Part shown: positions 16,186 to 25,185 of the stretch, in pieces | Layout of the letters: the number at the start of each line of letters is the position of its first letter | Numbering within the stretch: position 1 is the stretch's first letter | Origin: Nostoc sp. CHAB 5836 | Lineage (GTDB): Bacteria; Cyanobacteriota; Cyanobacteriia; Cyanobacteriales; Nostocaceae | Assembly: GCF_020829445.1 (NCBI RefSeq) | Contig: NZ_JAIVFV010000056.1 | Location: forward strand, 1 to 39,893 | DNA: 39,893 nt | Direction of reading: 5' to 3' | Position numbers and translations under genes: made by a program | The notes under the pieces: generated by a model | Database searches by the model: none | What the model was told of the DNA's origin: nothing | What the model saw: only the letters and a program-made list of their open reading frames with translations

Positions 16186-17352
16186 TTATTCCTCATCTCG
16201 ATATAACTCCTGCAAGTCCTGTAACTGAGTCTTGCGGGAAATCCGGCGATATTTTTTACTTTCTAACTTGGGTTCGTATTGACTGTGCCCTTTGCTTTTG
16301 CTTTTTAACTTCATGGTAGATTCTGGATCAGCTTGTTGGTGCAGCTGAGTTTGATGAGCGATCGCAGCATCCAAAAATTCTAAATAATGTTCATATCGTT
16401 CCCAGTCTCCCCGCACCGCACACTCAGGTTCATCTCGATGCAGACAATCACTAAACCGACAGCTAGCAACTGCTAACCGCTTTCTTGCTTCTGGAAAATA
16501 ATGGATTAATTCTTCTGGTATACAATCCATATCCGGCTGATTAAAACCGGGAGTATCTGCAAGCATTCCACCGGTAGATAACTCAAATAATTCTATATGG
16601 CGAGTGGTATGACGACCACGAGCTAGTTTGCCAGAAACTTCTCCGACTCGCAGATGAAGAGAGTCAATTAGTGTATTAATCAAGCTGGATTTACCCACGC
16701 CGGAAGGCCCAGCAATTACGGTAATTTTATTACTCAAATATCTGGCTGCTTGCTCCGTATTTATACCATCTTTGACACTGATAAATATTGGTTGATAGCC
16801 CCAACCAAGGAGGCGATCGCTAAGTTGTTGCTGTTCCTGGGGTGAAATTAAATCACTTTTATTCAAGCATAAAAGCACATCTAAGCCAGTAGACTCAGCC
16901 TTAATTAGAAACCGACTTAGCTGATAAGGTTCCAAAGGTGGATCAGCAACGGCAAATACCAATAGGATTTGGTTAACATTGGCGATCGCCGGACGGTCTA
17001 ACTCACTTTGGCGGGGTAAAACCTCAGCGATCGCACCCCGTCCTCCAGCCCAATCTGGCTCTTCCACCACAACGCGATCGCCGACCATCACCTGTTGCCC
17101 AATTTTTTTCAGACGCGTTCTGCGAGTACAAAGGAGCAAGGGAGAATGAGGAAGATGAAGAGGATGAGAGAGATTTTGCTCCCCCATCTCCCTCATCTCC
17201 CTCATCTCCCTCATCTCCCCCATCTCCCTCATCTCCCCCATCTCCCCCATCTCCCCATCCTCTTGATCCAGCTGTACTCGGTAAAAATTAGCCTGTACAG
17301 CCAGCACCGTACCCAATAACTGTCCACTTGCGGCAAAATTTTCCCCTGTCAT
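16186..17352 (-). CDS. rsgA: Small ribosomal subunit biogenesis GTPase RsgA with repeat-derived insertion
   Basis: Circularly permuted GTPase that assists late 30S maturation. An N-terminal OB fold is followed by permuted G motifs: CLNKSDL (G4), GPSGVGKSS (G1, about residue 216) and ADTPGFNQPD (G3), then the C-terminal zinc knuckle CRFSDCLHRDEPEC. All are intact. The 388 residues exceed the usual ~350 because the OB fold carries an insertion at about residues 31-80 that begins with eight Gly/Arg-Glu-Met tripeptides (33-56) encoded by 9-bp tandem repeats (17180-17260). The insertion sits between YRVQLD and LLCTRRTRLKK, a loop. The start overlaps the stop of the upstream tusA-like gene by 4 bp, so translation is coupled. 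Confidence 0.95.
   Translation of the reverse strand: MTGENFAASGQLLGTVLAVQANFYRVQLDQEDGEMGEMGEMREMGEMREMREMREMGEQNLSHPLHLPHSPLLLCTRRTRLKKIGQQVMVGDRVVVEEPDWAGGRGAIAEVLPRQSELDRPAIANVNQILLVFAVADPPLEPYQLSRFLIKAESTGLDVLLCLNKSDLISPQEQQQLSDRLLGWGYQPIFISVKDGINTEQAARYLSNKITVIAGPSGVGKSSLINTLIDSLHLRVGEVSGKLARGRHTTRHIELFELSTGGMLADTPGFNQPDMDCIPEELIHYFPEARKRLAVASCRFSDCLHRDEPECAVRGDWERYEHYLEFLDAAIAHQTQLHQQADPESTMKLKSKSKGHSQYEPKLESKKYRRISRKTQLQDLQELYRDEE
17180..17260. repeat. In-frame 9-bp tandem repeats inside rsgA
   Basis: Units CTCCCTCAT / CTCCCCCAT read on the minus strand as Glu-Met-Gly/Arg. The same unit occurs between genes at 22893, 25057, 31420 and 34262, and inside the oxidoreductase gene at 37772. 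Confidence 0.85.
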
Positions 17353-17609
17353 TGGCCAGCAAGTGGACGGCGCACTAACAGAGAAAAATAACTAGTGCAG
17401 TCTGTAATTTTTTCCACCTGATAACCTGCCATTGTCAGACTATCAGGAACCTGCTCAATCGGCTCACCTGCGTCTAGCCAGACTTCTAGCAAACCTCCCA
17501 ATGGCATTTTCTCCAGACGTAATTTTGTCCGCACAAAATTAATTGGGCAAGGGGTGCCGCGTAAATCAAGTTGAGCATCGGGAGTTAAAAGAGAAGAGGG
17601 CTTGATCAC
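17349..17609 (-). CDS. TusA/SirA-like sulfurtransferase domain protein
   Basis: An 86-residue TusA-family protein. The core reads [23 protein letters not shown], with the active-site Cys in a CPxN rather than the textbook CPxP motif, followed by the [13 protein letters not shown] strand-turn. TusA proteins relay persulfide sulfur for tRNA thiolation and other pathways; the target here is unknown. The gene overlaps dnaJ (4 bp upstream) and rsgA (4 bp downstream), indicating one tightly coupled operon dnaJ-tusA-like-rsgA. Confidence 0.85.
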   Translation of the reverse strand: MIKPSSLLTPDAQLDLRGTPCPINFVRTKLRLEKMPLGGLLEVWLDAGEPIEQVPDSLTMAGYQVEKITDCTSYFSLLVRRPLAGQ

Positions 17610-18736
17610 TTAAATAAATTTCCCAAAAATCCTTCTAGACCACCTTTACCAGTGCGATCTCCCTTAATTTTAGCCAGCTTCTCCAACAGTTCCCTCTCCT
17701 CTGGGGTGACTTTGTTGGGAATATCAATTAATACGTTCAGCATATGATCTCCACGACTGACGGGATTACCCAAGCGGGGTACGCCGCGATTTTCCAACTT
17801 CATCACCGTATTGGGCTGGGTTCCAGCTGGAAGAATCAATTCCACCGGCCCATCTACCGTATCTACCTCTAACCGACAACCTAAAATCGCTTGCAGGTAG
17901 CTAACTTTGATTTCCGAGAGAATATTAATGCCATCCCGTTGGAATTCTTCGTCCTCATTCACAAACAAATAGACGTACAAATCTCCAGGAGGCCCACTAC
18001 GTTGGCCAGCATCGCCTTCACTAGAAATCCGTAAGCGAGTGCCATTATCCACCCCAGCTGGAATGGTAATTTTGAGTTTCTTTGTGACTTGATTTGCGCC
18101 CTTACCATCACAGGCGTCACACTTATCTTCAATTACCATCCCTGTTCCGTTACAGGTCGGACAAGTCGAGACTTGGGTAAAACTGCCAAAAGGTGTCCTA
18201 GTGACACGGCGGACTTGACCCGATCCGGTACAAGTAGAACAAGTCCGAGGGCGGGTTCCAGGTTTAGCACCAGAACCGCTACAAACTTCGCAATTTTCTA
18301 GATGGGAAATGCGAATTTCTTTTTCGCCGCCAAATACCGCTTCCCGAAAGTCTAACTTCAGGTCTAGCCGCAGGTCATCGCCCCTCGCAGGCCCACTGCG
18401 CCGTCTTTGTTGCGTGGGACTACCCATACCGCCAGCAAAGCCACTAAAAATGCTTTCAAAGATATCGGCAAAACCACCCATATCGCCCACATCTTGAAAG
18501 CCCGCGCCAGCAGCACCTGATACACCCTCTGGCCCAAAGCGATCGTAACGAGCGCGGGTTTCTGGTTCTGAGAGTACCTCATAAGCGCGGTTAATTTCTT
18601 TAAAGCGATCCTCCGCTCCCGGTTCTTTGTTCACATCTGGGTGATACTTCCGGGCTAAACGGCGATAGGCTTGTTTGATTTCTTCTTTGTCGGTGTCGCG
18701 AGAGACACCCAGGATTTCATAATAGTCGCGGGCCAT
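17606..18736 (-). CDS. dnaJ: Chaperone DnaJ (Hsp40)
   Basis: A 376-residue type I J-protein that delivers substrates to DnaK and stimulates its ATPase. J domain at residues 1-70 with YHPDVNKEP (HPD intact); Gly/Phe-rich linker about 75-110; zinc-finger region with four CxxCxGxG repeats ([32 protein letters not shown]); then the substrate-binding C-terminal domains. First gene of an overlapping operon with tusA-like and rsgA. It lies on the same strand as dnaK and grpE but about 4.2 kb downstream of dnaK, with unrelated genes between. Confidence 0.97.
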   Translation of the reverse strand: MARDYYEILGVSRDTDKEEIKQAYRRLARKYHPDVNKEPGAEDRFKEINRAYEVLSEPETRARYDRFGPEGVSGAAGAGFQDVGDMGGFADIFESIFSGFAGGMGSPTQQRRRSGPARGDDLRLDLKLDFREAVFGGEKEIRISHLENCEVCSGSGAKPGTRPRTCSTCTGSGQVRRVTRTPFGSFTQVSTCPTCNGTGMVIEDKCDACDGKGANQVTKKLKITIPAGVDNGTRLRISSEGDAGQRSGPPGDLYVYLFVNEDEEFQRDGINILSEIKVSYLQAILGCRLEVDTVDGPVELILPAGTQPNTVMKLENRGVPRLGNPVSRGDHMLNVLIDIPNKVTPEERELLEKLAKIKGDRTGKGGLEGFLGNLFK

Positions 18737-19328
18737 ATAGCAAAGGTAAAAGTTAGAAGGAAGAAAGCAGAAGTCAGTAGAAGGTCACTCACGGTCACTT
18801 GCTACTTACGGAAAGGCGTTTTGCTTTACAGATATGCAAGAGCAACACAGTATCCTTTAAAGGGCAACTTGCCGGAGGTCAGGCAGAAGATAAAATTAAT
18901 TTTTGTTAACAAATTGATTTTACCCTTTAGCTTTTACAAAAATCACCGACAAATCTAGAGCAACAGATGCTTTCCTCGTGGGAGACGACAAAAGCCACAG
19001 AAGTTATGATCAGGGGAAGCCTCTGCTCAGACTTCTCATTGCCGAGTCGGCTGCCTCTTTTACAATTGTGCTACGTAGGAGAGGAAAACCCCGCCCATCA
19101 ACCAGAGGGGCTAGCCGCACCATTAGGTGTGGAAAACCACCCTGCTTTGGAAGTGGATCTGAACTGGCATACTGCCTAGCCCAAAGTAATTTGCTTCTAC
19201 AATCTAGCAAACCGCTGGGGTCTTGTGAAACTTTGTTAAATTTATATTAACTAACGCGATGTGCAATTTATTCTTATCTGTTCCGTTGTTACTCACGCCC
19301 CCTATTATTGTCAGAGAGTTAAGCAGCC
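18737..19328. other. 592-bp gap: dnaJ leader and structured element
   Basis: The dnaJ-proximal part (18737-18955) is AT-rich and should hold the dnaJ promoter. The middle part (18960-19250) is more GC-rich and folds into consecutive hairpins (see the candidate ncRNA). The rest is AT-rich with no feature seen. Confidence 0.55.
18960..19250 (+). ncRNA. Candidate structured RNA of unrecognised family
   Basis: A GC-richer island between AT-rich flanks with at least four adjacent stems: AGCC+GACTT with GAGTC+GGCT (19018-19052), a 10-bp stem CCTCTTTTAC/GTAGGAGAGG (19054-19063 with 19075-19084), CCCC/GGGG (19089-19110), a 7-bp stem CCGCACC/GGTGTGG with an ATTA loop (19115-19132), and CCAC/GTGG (about 19137-19156). 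Every wobble pair in the stems is G-U when transcribed from the plus strand and would be A-C on the minus strand, favouring a plus-strand RNA. It does not match tmRNA, RNase P RNA, SRP RNA or a riboswitch that I know. No clear promoter or terminator; limits are approximate. Confidence 0.4.
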
Positions 19329-19928
19329 TTAAAAATTAATCCGACGATAGATTTCAGTCAAGGGAATTTCTACGTTTAAACTGTGCAGAACAATCGTCCG
19401 CTCAAGGTGAGAGTGAACTTGCCATACCCAGCGATCGTTACTGCTACGATCCAAATTGTGATATTGCTCAATGTAGGGTTCAGTTTGGCTTACAAGCAGA
19501 TATTCACAAAAGCTGGCAAGAGAGCGATATTTTCTGAACTTTTCGCCGCGATCGTATGCTTCGGTAGAAGGCGATAGAACTTCGACAATAAGTATTGGAT
19601 TTAGAATTTCATCATTGCGATTGCCATTGAACTCTGGTTCACCATTAACAACCATCAAATCGGTATAAGTCCCACACTGATATTCAGGAATCCAAATTCG
19701 CAAGTCGCTATTATACAAGCTAAAATCGGTGTCCCTCAGTAAAAACCCCAGGTAAATTAAGAAGTTGCTGGCGATGGCACTGTGAGTAACCGATCCTCCC
19801 GATATAGTAATAACCTCTCCGTTGCGGTATTCATGGCGTTCTGGGTTGGTTTCTTCCATAGCCCGATACTCGTCTAACGTCAGGCGAGTTGTTATTACAT
19901 CTGGGCGACTGGTTTGAGCAAAGACCAT
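19329..19928 (-). CDS. Uma2 family (DUF820) putative endonuclease
   Basis: A 199-residue Uma2-family protein with LTLDEYRAMEETNPERHEYRNGEV at the N-terminus, DLRIWIPEYQCGTYTDLMVV, PILIVEVLSPSTEAYDRGEKFRKYRSL and CEYLLVSQ. These cover the strands and acidic/Lys residues of the PD-(D/E)XK-like fold. The ATG at 19928 is preferred over a TTG at 19934 because AAGAGG lies 6 nt before the ATG. Its upstream side is occupied by element A copy 4 (from 19948). Function unknown beyond the family prediction. Confidence 0.85.
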   Translation of the reverse strand: MVFAQTSRPDVITTRLTLDEYRAMEETNPERHEYRNGEVITISGGSVTHSAIASNFLIYLGFLLRDTDFSLYNSDLRIWIPEYQCGTYTDLMVVNGEPEFNGNRNDEILNPILIVEVLSPSTEAYDRGEKFRKYRSLASFCEYLLVSQTEPYIEQYHNLDRSSNDRWVWQVHSHLERTIVLHSLNVEIPLTEIYRRINF

Positions 19929-19947
19929 AATCAACCTCTTAAATAAT

Positions 19948-20071
19948 TAAGTACGTTGGTGCGAAAAAACTCAAGTATGTTACGAAACGTAAATAAGCTC
20001 AAAACCCTTACTAATGACGAATGACAAATGACAGCCTTAGCCAGTTAACTTTAATTGCGCCGACCTACTTA
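19948..20071 (+). mobile_element. Element A copy 4 (124 bp)
   Basis: TAAGTACGTTGGTGC left end and GCGCCGACCTACTTA right end; slightly shorter interior than the other copies because part of the CAAAGGA-type tract is missing. It ends where a truncated reading frame begins. Confidence 0.75.
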
Positions 20072-20278
20072 GCTCTAAAACTATTATCAGCAAAGGAAAG
20101 AACAATTGCTATTGAACGGTGGAATGCCGCAGCCGCAAAGTCTGATTCACTGGGCGAGGGGTTTTCTTCGCGATTGCTCCCAGCGACATTGACTGGGAGT
20201 CAGCGCCAGATTCAGAACCTGACACAGCAGTTAAAAGAAGATGTACAAACCCATTTCCACTTTGACCATAACTGCTGA
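20072..20278 (+). pseudogene. Truncated gene remnant adjoining element A
   Basis: An open frame reading LALKLLSAKERTIAIERWN ... LTQQLKEDVQTHFHFDHNC and stop. The composition looks protein-like but I do not recognise a family. The only in-frame start (ATG at 20021) lies inside element A, so the natural 5' end seems to have been removed by that insertion. It might still be translated as an 85-residue fusion. Confidence 0.35.
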
Positions 20279-20322
20279 ACTTCCTGACATCGATGTATTG
20301 GATCGTTGTCCTACACTATTAC

Positions 20323-22440
20323 TCAGAATATTTTACGTTCTTCTAAATGAGCAAGAATCTTAGAGCGATCGCGCCACACAGTCCGTAACTTTTTGTTAGC
20401 GAACATCTGTAACTGATCGCTAATGTGGGGCGATCCGGGTTGAGTTGCGTTACCGTAGCTGATGAGTGCCATTGCTCGTACAGGGTTGGAAAATTCAATT
20501 GCAGCCACATAAGAATCACCTGCAACAGCTTGGAACTGCCCATTTTCTCCAGGAGCAAAATTCAGTACCCGAAAAATTCCCAGTTCCCCATCCCCACCAT
20601 TGGCAGATAAATCCACATCACCCACCCGTAGCCGAAAAACCTGGCCCCAGGGTACATCAAGTGTCCCATAAGTCTTTTCTACCTCCGCTGCGACTGTTTG
20701 CAGAGTTGCAACTGCACTTTCAGGATTAGCTAAACCGTCGGGTGTGGTGCGTGGAGAATTTTTATTCCAAGGTTTACTAAACGCTTTATCTAAGTCCATC
20801 TGTTGTATCCAAAAGGCAAATAGTACCGCCCCGCGACTATCTGCATTGGCTTGTCGATCCCAGGCTTCAAGAACATTAGCTGCTTTTTGCCCTAAGTCCT
20901 GACCATATTTGCGTGCAGCTGGAATTAAATCATCCAAAATCCGCTCGGCCAGTTCCATGCGGGTAGAGTGCTTGTATGCAATCATTTCATCAAAAGAAAT
21001 TTTGTCATCCTCAGCCAACATCCTTACACAACGTTGTGAGCGGAAATCCATAAAACGAGGTGCGATGTAAGGCGGGTAATTATCTGCTTTAATGGCGGCT
21101 GGAAATGTAGTTGTCCAAGGTGGGTCATTTGTATTTTGCAACCAGCCACTCTTTGGGTCAACTATGCGTGGTAAATCTTGGTAAGGATGAATTTTTGTCC
21201 ACAAGGTTTTAGACGTATTTCCTGGGATTATGCCTTGCCAGTATTCAAAATCACCCCTTGAGCGCACTGGAACTTGACCGTTGAATAGGTGCATAATATG
21301 CCCTTCTCGATCCGCATACATTACGGTAAACATTGGCAATTGTAAGCGCTGGAGTGTCTTTTCAAACTGAGCAAGATTTTTTGCTCGTGCCATATCCCAC
21401 CACTGCTGGAGTACACCTGGTCGGTCAAGACCTGCAACCCTCAACGCCTCAGCTTTACCATTTTTCTCGGCTACCACAGGCCCGTGGACAGAACTTTTCA
21501 CGACTAATGGTTGCTCTTGCAAAGAGCCATCTTTCTGCTTCACCTTTAGGGAGAGGGTTTTGGTTTGGAAGTTACGAACTTTGTCATCAAACTGGTATCC
21601 ATTACCTGCGAGTGTGAGTTCATAAACATCCCAACCATCATAAGTATTAACGGTGTGAGTCCAACCTAAGTTGTTGTTAAAGGCGATCGCTAATACGGGA
21701 ATACCTACAAGTGTTGCCCCATAAGCGTCAATCCCTGGTGCGGTGATTTGAGCTTCATACCACAAAAATAAATCAGACCAAGGTAGATGTGGGTTTGCTA
21801 ACAACATAGCATTCCCATCAGCAGAATGACTTGGTGCGATCGCCCAACCATTAGATCCTACTTGCAACTTTTCTTTGCTCAGGTCTAATACTTGCTCCGG
21901 ATTGACCACAAAGGTGAAATTGAGTACCCGATGTAAGTGAGCCATGACATCTTCTGCCTTGACTGGTAGCACCGCCTCAACTTCATCATTAATCAAGTTA
22001 GGATTTTGTTTTGCATAAGCATTGATCCCAGTAGCAAAAGCGTCAAGACAACTACGAAAAGTTGGACTCTGTGCTTTGTACCAAGAACGAGCGCGTTCTG
22101 GTACTCCCGCAGTCTGTACCCAACGATCTGACTCCAGGTATTCTTCTCCCCAATATTCGGCCGCGCGTCCCCGTGCTTGACCATAGAGACGCAAAAGCAA
22201 ATCTCCATGACTTTGCATTTGTGCCCAACCAAAGGCATAAAATGCACTCCGATCATCTTTGCCGTAAATATGCGGCACACCATAAGTATCCCATAATATC
22301 TCTGTGGATTTTGTTGGTATAGCCATAGTGCGGCTGCCTACAAACAAAACCAGGATAAAGCTGAGTATTAAGGGTAAAACACGTTTTGATTTTCTTTTGT
22401 AAACTCTGAATAAAATATCAATCCTCATTAACACCACCAT
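20323..22440 (-). CDS. Penicillin acylase family (peptidase S45) amidohydrolase, possible AHL acylase
   Basis: A 705-residue Ntn hydrolase, predicted exported: basic N-terminus, hydrophobic segment (about 21-35), then [13 protein letters not shown], the start of the alpha subunit. The autocatalytic junction is [10 protein letters not shown], with Ser196 as nucleophile of the beta subunit after self-cleavage. Such enzymes cleave amide bonds of acylated substrates; cyanobacterial members include acyl-homoserine-lactone acylases (AiiC of Anabaena is the known case), so quorum-signal degradation is plausible but unproven here. It stands between dnaK and dnaJ and has no obvious role with them. ATG at 22440 has no clear SD; an internal ATG four codons later is an alternative. 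Confidence 0.88.
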   Translation of the reverse strand: MVVLMRIDILFRVYKRKSKRVLPLILSFILVLFVGSRTMAIPTKSTEILWDTYGVPHIYGKDDRSAFYAFGWAQMQSHGDLLLRLYGQARGRAAEYWGEEYLESDRWVQTAGVPERARSWYKAQSPTFRSCLDAFATGINAYAKQNPNLINDEVEAVLPVKAEDVMAHLHRVLNFTFVVNPEQVLDLSKEKLQVGSNGWAIAPSHSADGNAMLLANPHLPWSDLFLWYEAQITAPGIDAYGATLVGIPVLAIAFNNNLGWTHTVNTYDGWDVYELTLAGNGYQFDDKVRNFQTKTLSLKVKQKDGSLQEQPLVVKSSVHGPVVAEKNGKAEALRVAGLDRPGVLQQWWDMARAKNLAQFEKTLQRLQLPMFTVMYADREGHIMHLFNGQVPVRSRGDFEYWQGIIPGNTSKTLWTKIHPYQDLPRIVDPKSGWLQNTNDPPWTTTFPAAIKADNYPPYIAPRFMDFRSQRCVRMLAEDDKISFDEMIAYKHSTRMELAERILDDLIPAARKYGQDLGQKAANVLEAWDRQANADSRGAVLFAFWIQQMDLDKAFSKPWNKNSPRTTPDGLANPESAVATLQTVAAEVEKTYGTLDVPWGQVFRLRVGDVDLSANGGDGELGIFRVLNFAPGENGQFQAVAGDSYVAAIEFSNPVRAMALISYGNATQPGSPHISDQLQMFANKKLRTVWRDRSKILAHLEERKIF

Positions 22441-22551
22441 TTACAGATGTAATGCTTGGTGACTGAAACTGCTATTGGGCATTGGGAAGAGACAAAGGAG
22501 TGACTTTTAACGAGCTTTAGGGGTTTAAGTCCCCTGTCTCTACAGACAGCG

Positions 22552-22588
22552 CGTTTTGTGTCGGGGTCTAAATCCCCGTCACAAAACG
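22552..22588. repeat. Long hairpin between dnaK and the acylase gene
   Basis: CGTTTTGTG-t-CGGGG, loop TCTAAAT, CCCCG-t-CACAAAACG: 14 bp of stem with one T-T mismatch. No T-run follows on either strand. Confidence 0.6.
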
Positions 22589-22589
22589 T

Positions 22590-22629
22590 AATTGCGAATT
22601 GCGAATTGCGAATTGCGAATTGCGAATTG
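22590..22629. repeat. Heptamer tandem repeat AATTGCG
   Basis: More than five perfect copies of the 7-bp unit AATTGCG. Intergenic short tandem repeat of the type common in heterocystous cyanobacteria. Confidence 0.85.
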
Positions 22630-22968
22630 GTTTAAATAATTCCCCTTTGTCCTTTATGTCCTCCTAGCTCCCAGTCCCCAGTCCCTAGTGCCCAATTCCC
22701 ATTCACCAGTACCCACTCCCTAGTACTCAGTCCCCTCTTGGCACGCAAGTGACTTTGACAAAGCAGATTTAAGTCGATCTAACAATACCACTTTATTGAG
22801 AAAATATATCAAAGTAATAACGCTATCCTTTATCATTAAGAGCAAATCTGACTCTTGACCCTCTTCCTTCTGATACCTTTGCAAGAATTAAGATGAGGGA
22901 GATGAGGGAGATGAGGGAGATTATGGGACAAGGAGAATAACCAATGCCCCATGCCCCATGCCCAACCC

Positions 22969-24927
22969 TTAATCTATCGCCTCATAATCAACCTGTGCAG
23001 TACTTTCTTCGTCAAAATCAAAGTTGAATTGTGGTATGAGTGTGCCATTCATTGCTGAGTGTATTTCTGGGGTAAAAAGACTAGCTGAAACCTTCTCAAT
23101 CTCATCACCTTGGCTGTTAGCTCGGTTGTAGACATCAGCACCGATCGCAAACAGGGTTTGTTGGAAGTCGTCTAAGCGCTGCTTAAATTCCCCTGTGGAA
23201 ATACTAGAGTCAATCATTGCAGCTTGGAGTTGTGAAACTTTTTCACTGGCCAAAGTTTTCATCTCGTCGCCGATAAAGTTGCTATTATCCTTGATCGTGG
23301 ATTCATAACTAAACAACAGATTATCTGCTTGATTTTTGAGTTCAACCAGTTCTTTACGTCTTTTATCTTCTTCAGCAAACAGTTCGGCCTCTTGGCGCAT
23401 CCGTTCGACTTCGTTGGTACTCAAACCACCTGTATTGGTAATCCGAATACTTTGTTCTCTACCAGTACCTTTATCTTGGGCAGAAACCTTCAGGATGCCG
23501 TTGACATCGATTTCAAAGGATACTTCAATTTGCGGTACACCACGGGGCGATGGGGGAATTCCTGCGAGTAAAAACTTGCCGAGACTCTTGTTATCTCGTG
23601 ACATTGCCCGTTCGCCTTGGAGGATGTGAATTTCTACCGAGGTTTGACCATCAACTGCTGTGGAAAAAATTTGTGACTTACTGGTGGGAATTGTGGTGTT
23701 GCGTTCAATAATTTTGGTGAATACTTCACCCAAGGTTTCAATTCCCAACGATAGAGGGGTGACATCCAATAGTAAGAGGTTATCGACTTCGCCACCCAAC
23801 ACACCTGCTTGAATAGCCGCTCCCAATGCTACCGCTTCGTCAGGGTTGATGGAGCGATCGGGGGCTTTGCCATTGAAAAATTTAATTAGCGCATTTTGGA
23901 CTGCGGGAATACGGGTAGAACCGCCTACCAAAATAATCCGATCTATGGCTTCTGGTTTGAGATCCGCATCTTTGAGCGCTTGGCTCATTGGTTCGATGGT
24001 TGCTTCAATTAAATGAAGTGCGAGTTCTTCAAATTTAGTGCGGCTGAGTTCCATCTCCAGATGCTTTGGGCCAGTGTCATCAGAGGTGATAAAGGGCAAA
24101 TTGATGGAGGTATTCACCATACTGGAGAGTTCAATTTTTGCCTTTTCTGCTGCTTCCCGCAGACGTTGCAGTGCCATCTTATCTTGGGAAAGGTCGATTT
24201 TCTCTTGTTGCTGAAAGCGTTTCATCAGCCAACGCACGATCGCATTATCAAAGTCGTCTCCACCCAAGTGGTTGTTACCACAAGTTGCCTTAACTTCAAA
24301 AACGCCATCTCCAAGTTGCAGGATCGATACGTCGAAAGTACCCCCTCCCAAGTCGAATACTAAAATTAGCTGCTCTTGGTCTTGCTTTTCCAATCCGAAA
24401 GCTAAAGCCGCAGATGTTGGTTCATTGATGATTCGCAGCACTTCTAGTCCAGCAATGATGCCAGCATCTTTGGTTGCTTGTCTTTGGGCATCTGTGAAGT
24501 ATGCTGGTACGGTAATCACTGCCTGAGTCACGGCTTCACCCAAGAAGTTTTCCGCATCCTGCTTGAGCTTTTGCAGGATCATAGCAGATAGTTCTTGTGG
24601 CGTGTAGTTTTTTGAGCGAATTTGGACATCAACGGTATCGTCTCGACCTTTGACACAGTTGTAGGGGACGCGATCGCGTTCTGTTTCAGTGTCTTCCCAA
24701 CGCCGCCCGATGAATCGTTTAATACTGTAGATTGTGTTCTCAGCATTGGTTACGGCTTGGCGCTTTGCCAATTGACCAACCAAGCGATCGCCACTCTTGC
24801 CAAATCCCACAATACTTGGAGTAGTTCGTCCACCTTCAGAATTGGAGATCACAAGTGGTTGACCACCCTCCAAAACGGCGACGCAACTGTTAGTAGTGCC
24901 TAAGTCGATGCCAATAACTTTTCCCAT
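22969..24927 (-). CDS. dnaK: Chaperone DnaK (Hsp70)
   Basis: A 652-residue Hsp70. The ATPase domain starts [22 protein letters not shown], with phosphate loop [14 protein letters not shown] and the [13 protein letters not shown] signature. The substrate domain follows with [23 protein letters not shown], then a helical lid and an acidic tail [17 protein letters not shown]. Cyanobacteria carry several DnaK paralogs; linkage to grpE and the sequence style suggest the DnaK1-type housekeeping/stress copy (inference). grpE lies 258 bp upstream on the same strand, separated by 9-bp repeats rather than a tight operon junction. Confidence 0.97.
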   Translation of the reverse strand: MGKVIGIDLGTTNSCVAVLEGGQPLVISNSEGGRTTPSIVGFGKSGDRLVGQLAKRQAVTNAENTIYSIKRFIGRRWEDTETERDRVPYNCVKGRDDTVDVQIRSKNYTPQELSAMILQKLKQDAENFLGEAVTQAVITVPAYFTDAQRQATKDAGIIAGLEVLRIINEPTSAALAFGLEKQDQEQLILVFDLGGGTFDVSILQLGDGVFEVKATCGNNHLGGDDFDNAIVRWLMKRFQQQEKIDLSQDKMALQRLREAAEKAKIELSSMVNTSINLPFITSDDTGPKHLEMELSRTKFEELALHLIEATIEPMSQALKDADLKPEAIDRIILVGGSTRIPAVQNALIKFFNGKAPDRSINPDEAVALGAAIQAGVLGGEVDNLLLLDVTPLSLGIETLGEVFTKIIERNTTIPTSKSQIFSTAVDGQTSVEIHILQGERAMSRDNKSLGKFLLAGIPPSPRGVPQIEVSFEIDVNGILKVSAQDKGTGREQSIRITNTGGLSTNEVERMRQEAELFAEEDKRRKELVELKNQADNLLFSYESTIKDNSNFIGDEMKTLASEKVSQLQAAMIDSSISTGEFKQRLDDFQQTLFAIGADVYNRANSQGDEIEKVSASLFTPEIHSAMNGTLIPQFNFDFDEESTAQVDYEAID

Positions 24928-25012
24928 ATCTACCAGTATTTTTACTGAGTTTATCTGCTGTAATTTATGATGTGGCGGACTAGCTCAAAACTTCAGCATC
25001 TAGAAATGGGTG

Positions 25013-25114
25013 AAGATAGGGGAGCAGGGGGAGCAGGGGGAGATAAGGGAGTAAATTCCTCCTAATCTCCCTCATCCTCCTCATCTCCCTCATCTCCCTC
25101 ATCTCCCTCATCTC
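25013..25114. repeat. 9-bp tandem repeats between grpE and dnaK
   Basis: A short AGGGGGAGC tract (25018-25041), then CTCCCTCAT units (25057-25114). They fill much of the grpE-dnaK gap. Confidence 0.8.
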
Positions 25115-25185
25115 ATACCTCAATAATGATGCTCGCCCCTGCTAGAACCCAGGCACTTTTGGTCAGCGAGGCGAGCGACTACAGC

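Larger units (their letters stand above)
22441..22968. other. 528-bp gap with palindrome and tandem repeats
   Basis: Between the dnaK end and the acylase start on the minus strand. It contains a strong hairpin (22552-22588), heptamer repeats (22590-22629), an imperfect CCCAGTCCC/CCCAATTCC tract (about 22670-22735), 9-bp GATGAGGGA repeats (22893-22922) and ATGCCCC repeats (22943-22965). No gene. Confidence 0.65.

Noticed and set aside
18967-19250. Overlapping short ORFs on both strands (70, 90 and 66 codons) as protein genes
   Set aside because: They overlap in different frames, have no clear ribosome-binding site or recognisable domain, and the region folds into consecutive hairpins, so a structured RNA explains it better.
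18960-19250. tmRNA, RNase P RNA, SRP RNA or cobalamin/TPP riboswitch
   Set aside because: Short matches such as GAGGAAA and CCACAGAA occur, but in the wrong order and without the rest of the conserved cores; no B12 box or thiamine-box pair is present.
22552-22588. Rho-independent terminator for dnaK
   Set aside because: The stem is strong but lies about 380 nt past the dnaK stop and has no T-run on the minus strand; treated as a repeat hairpin.
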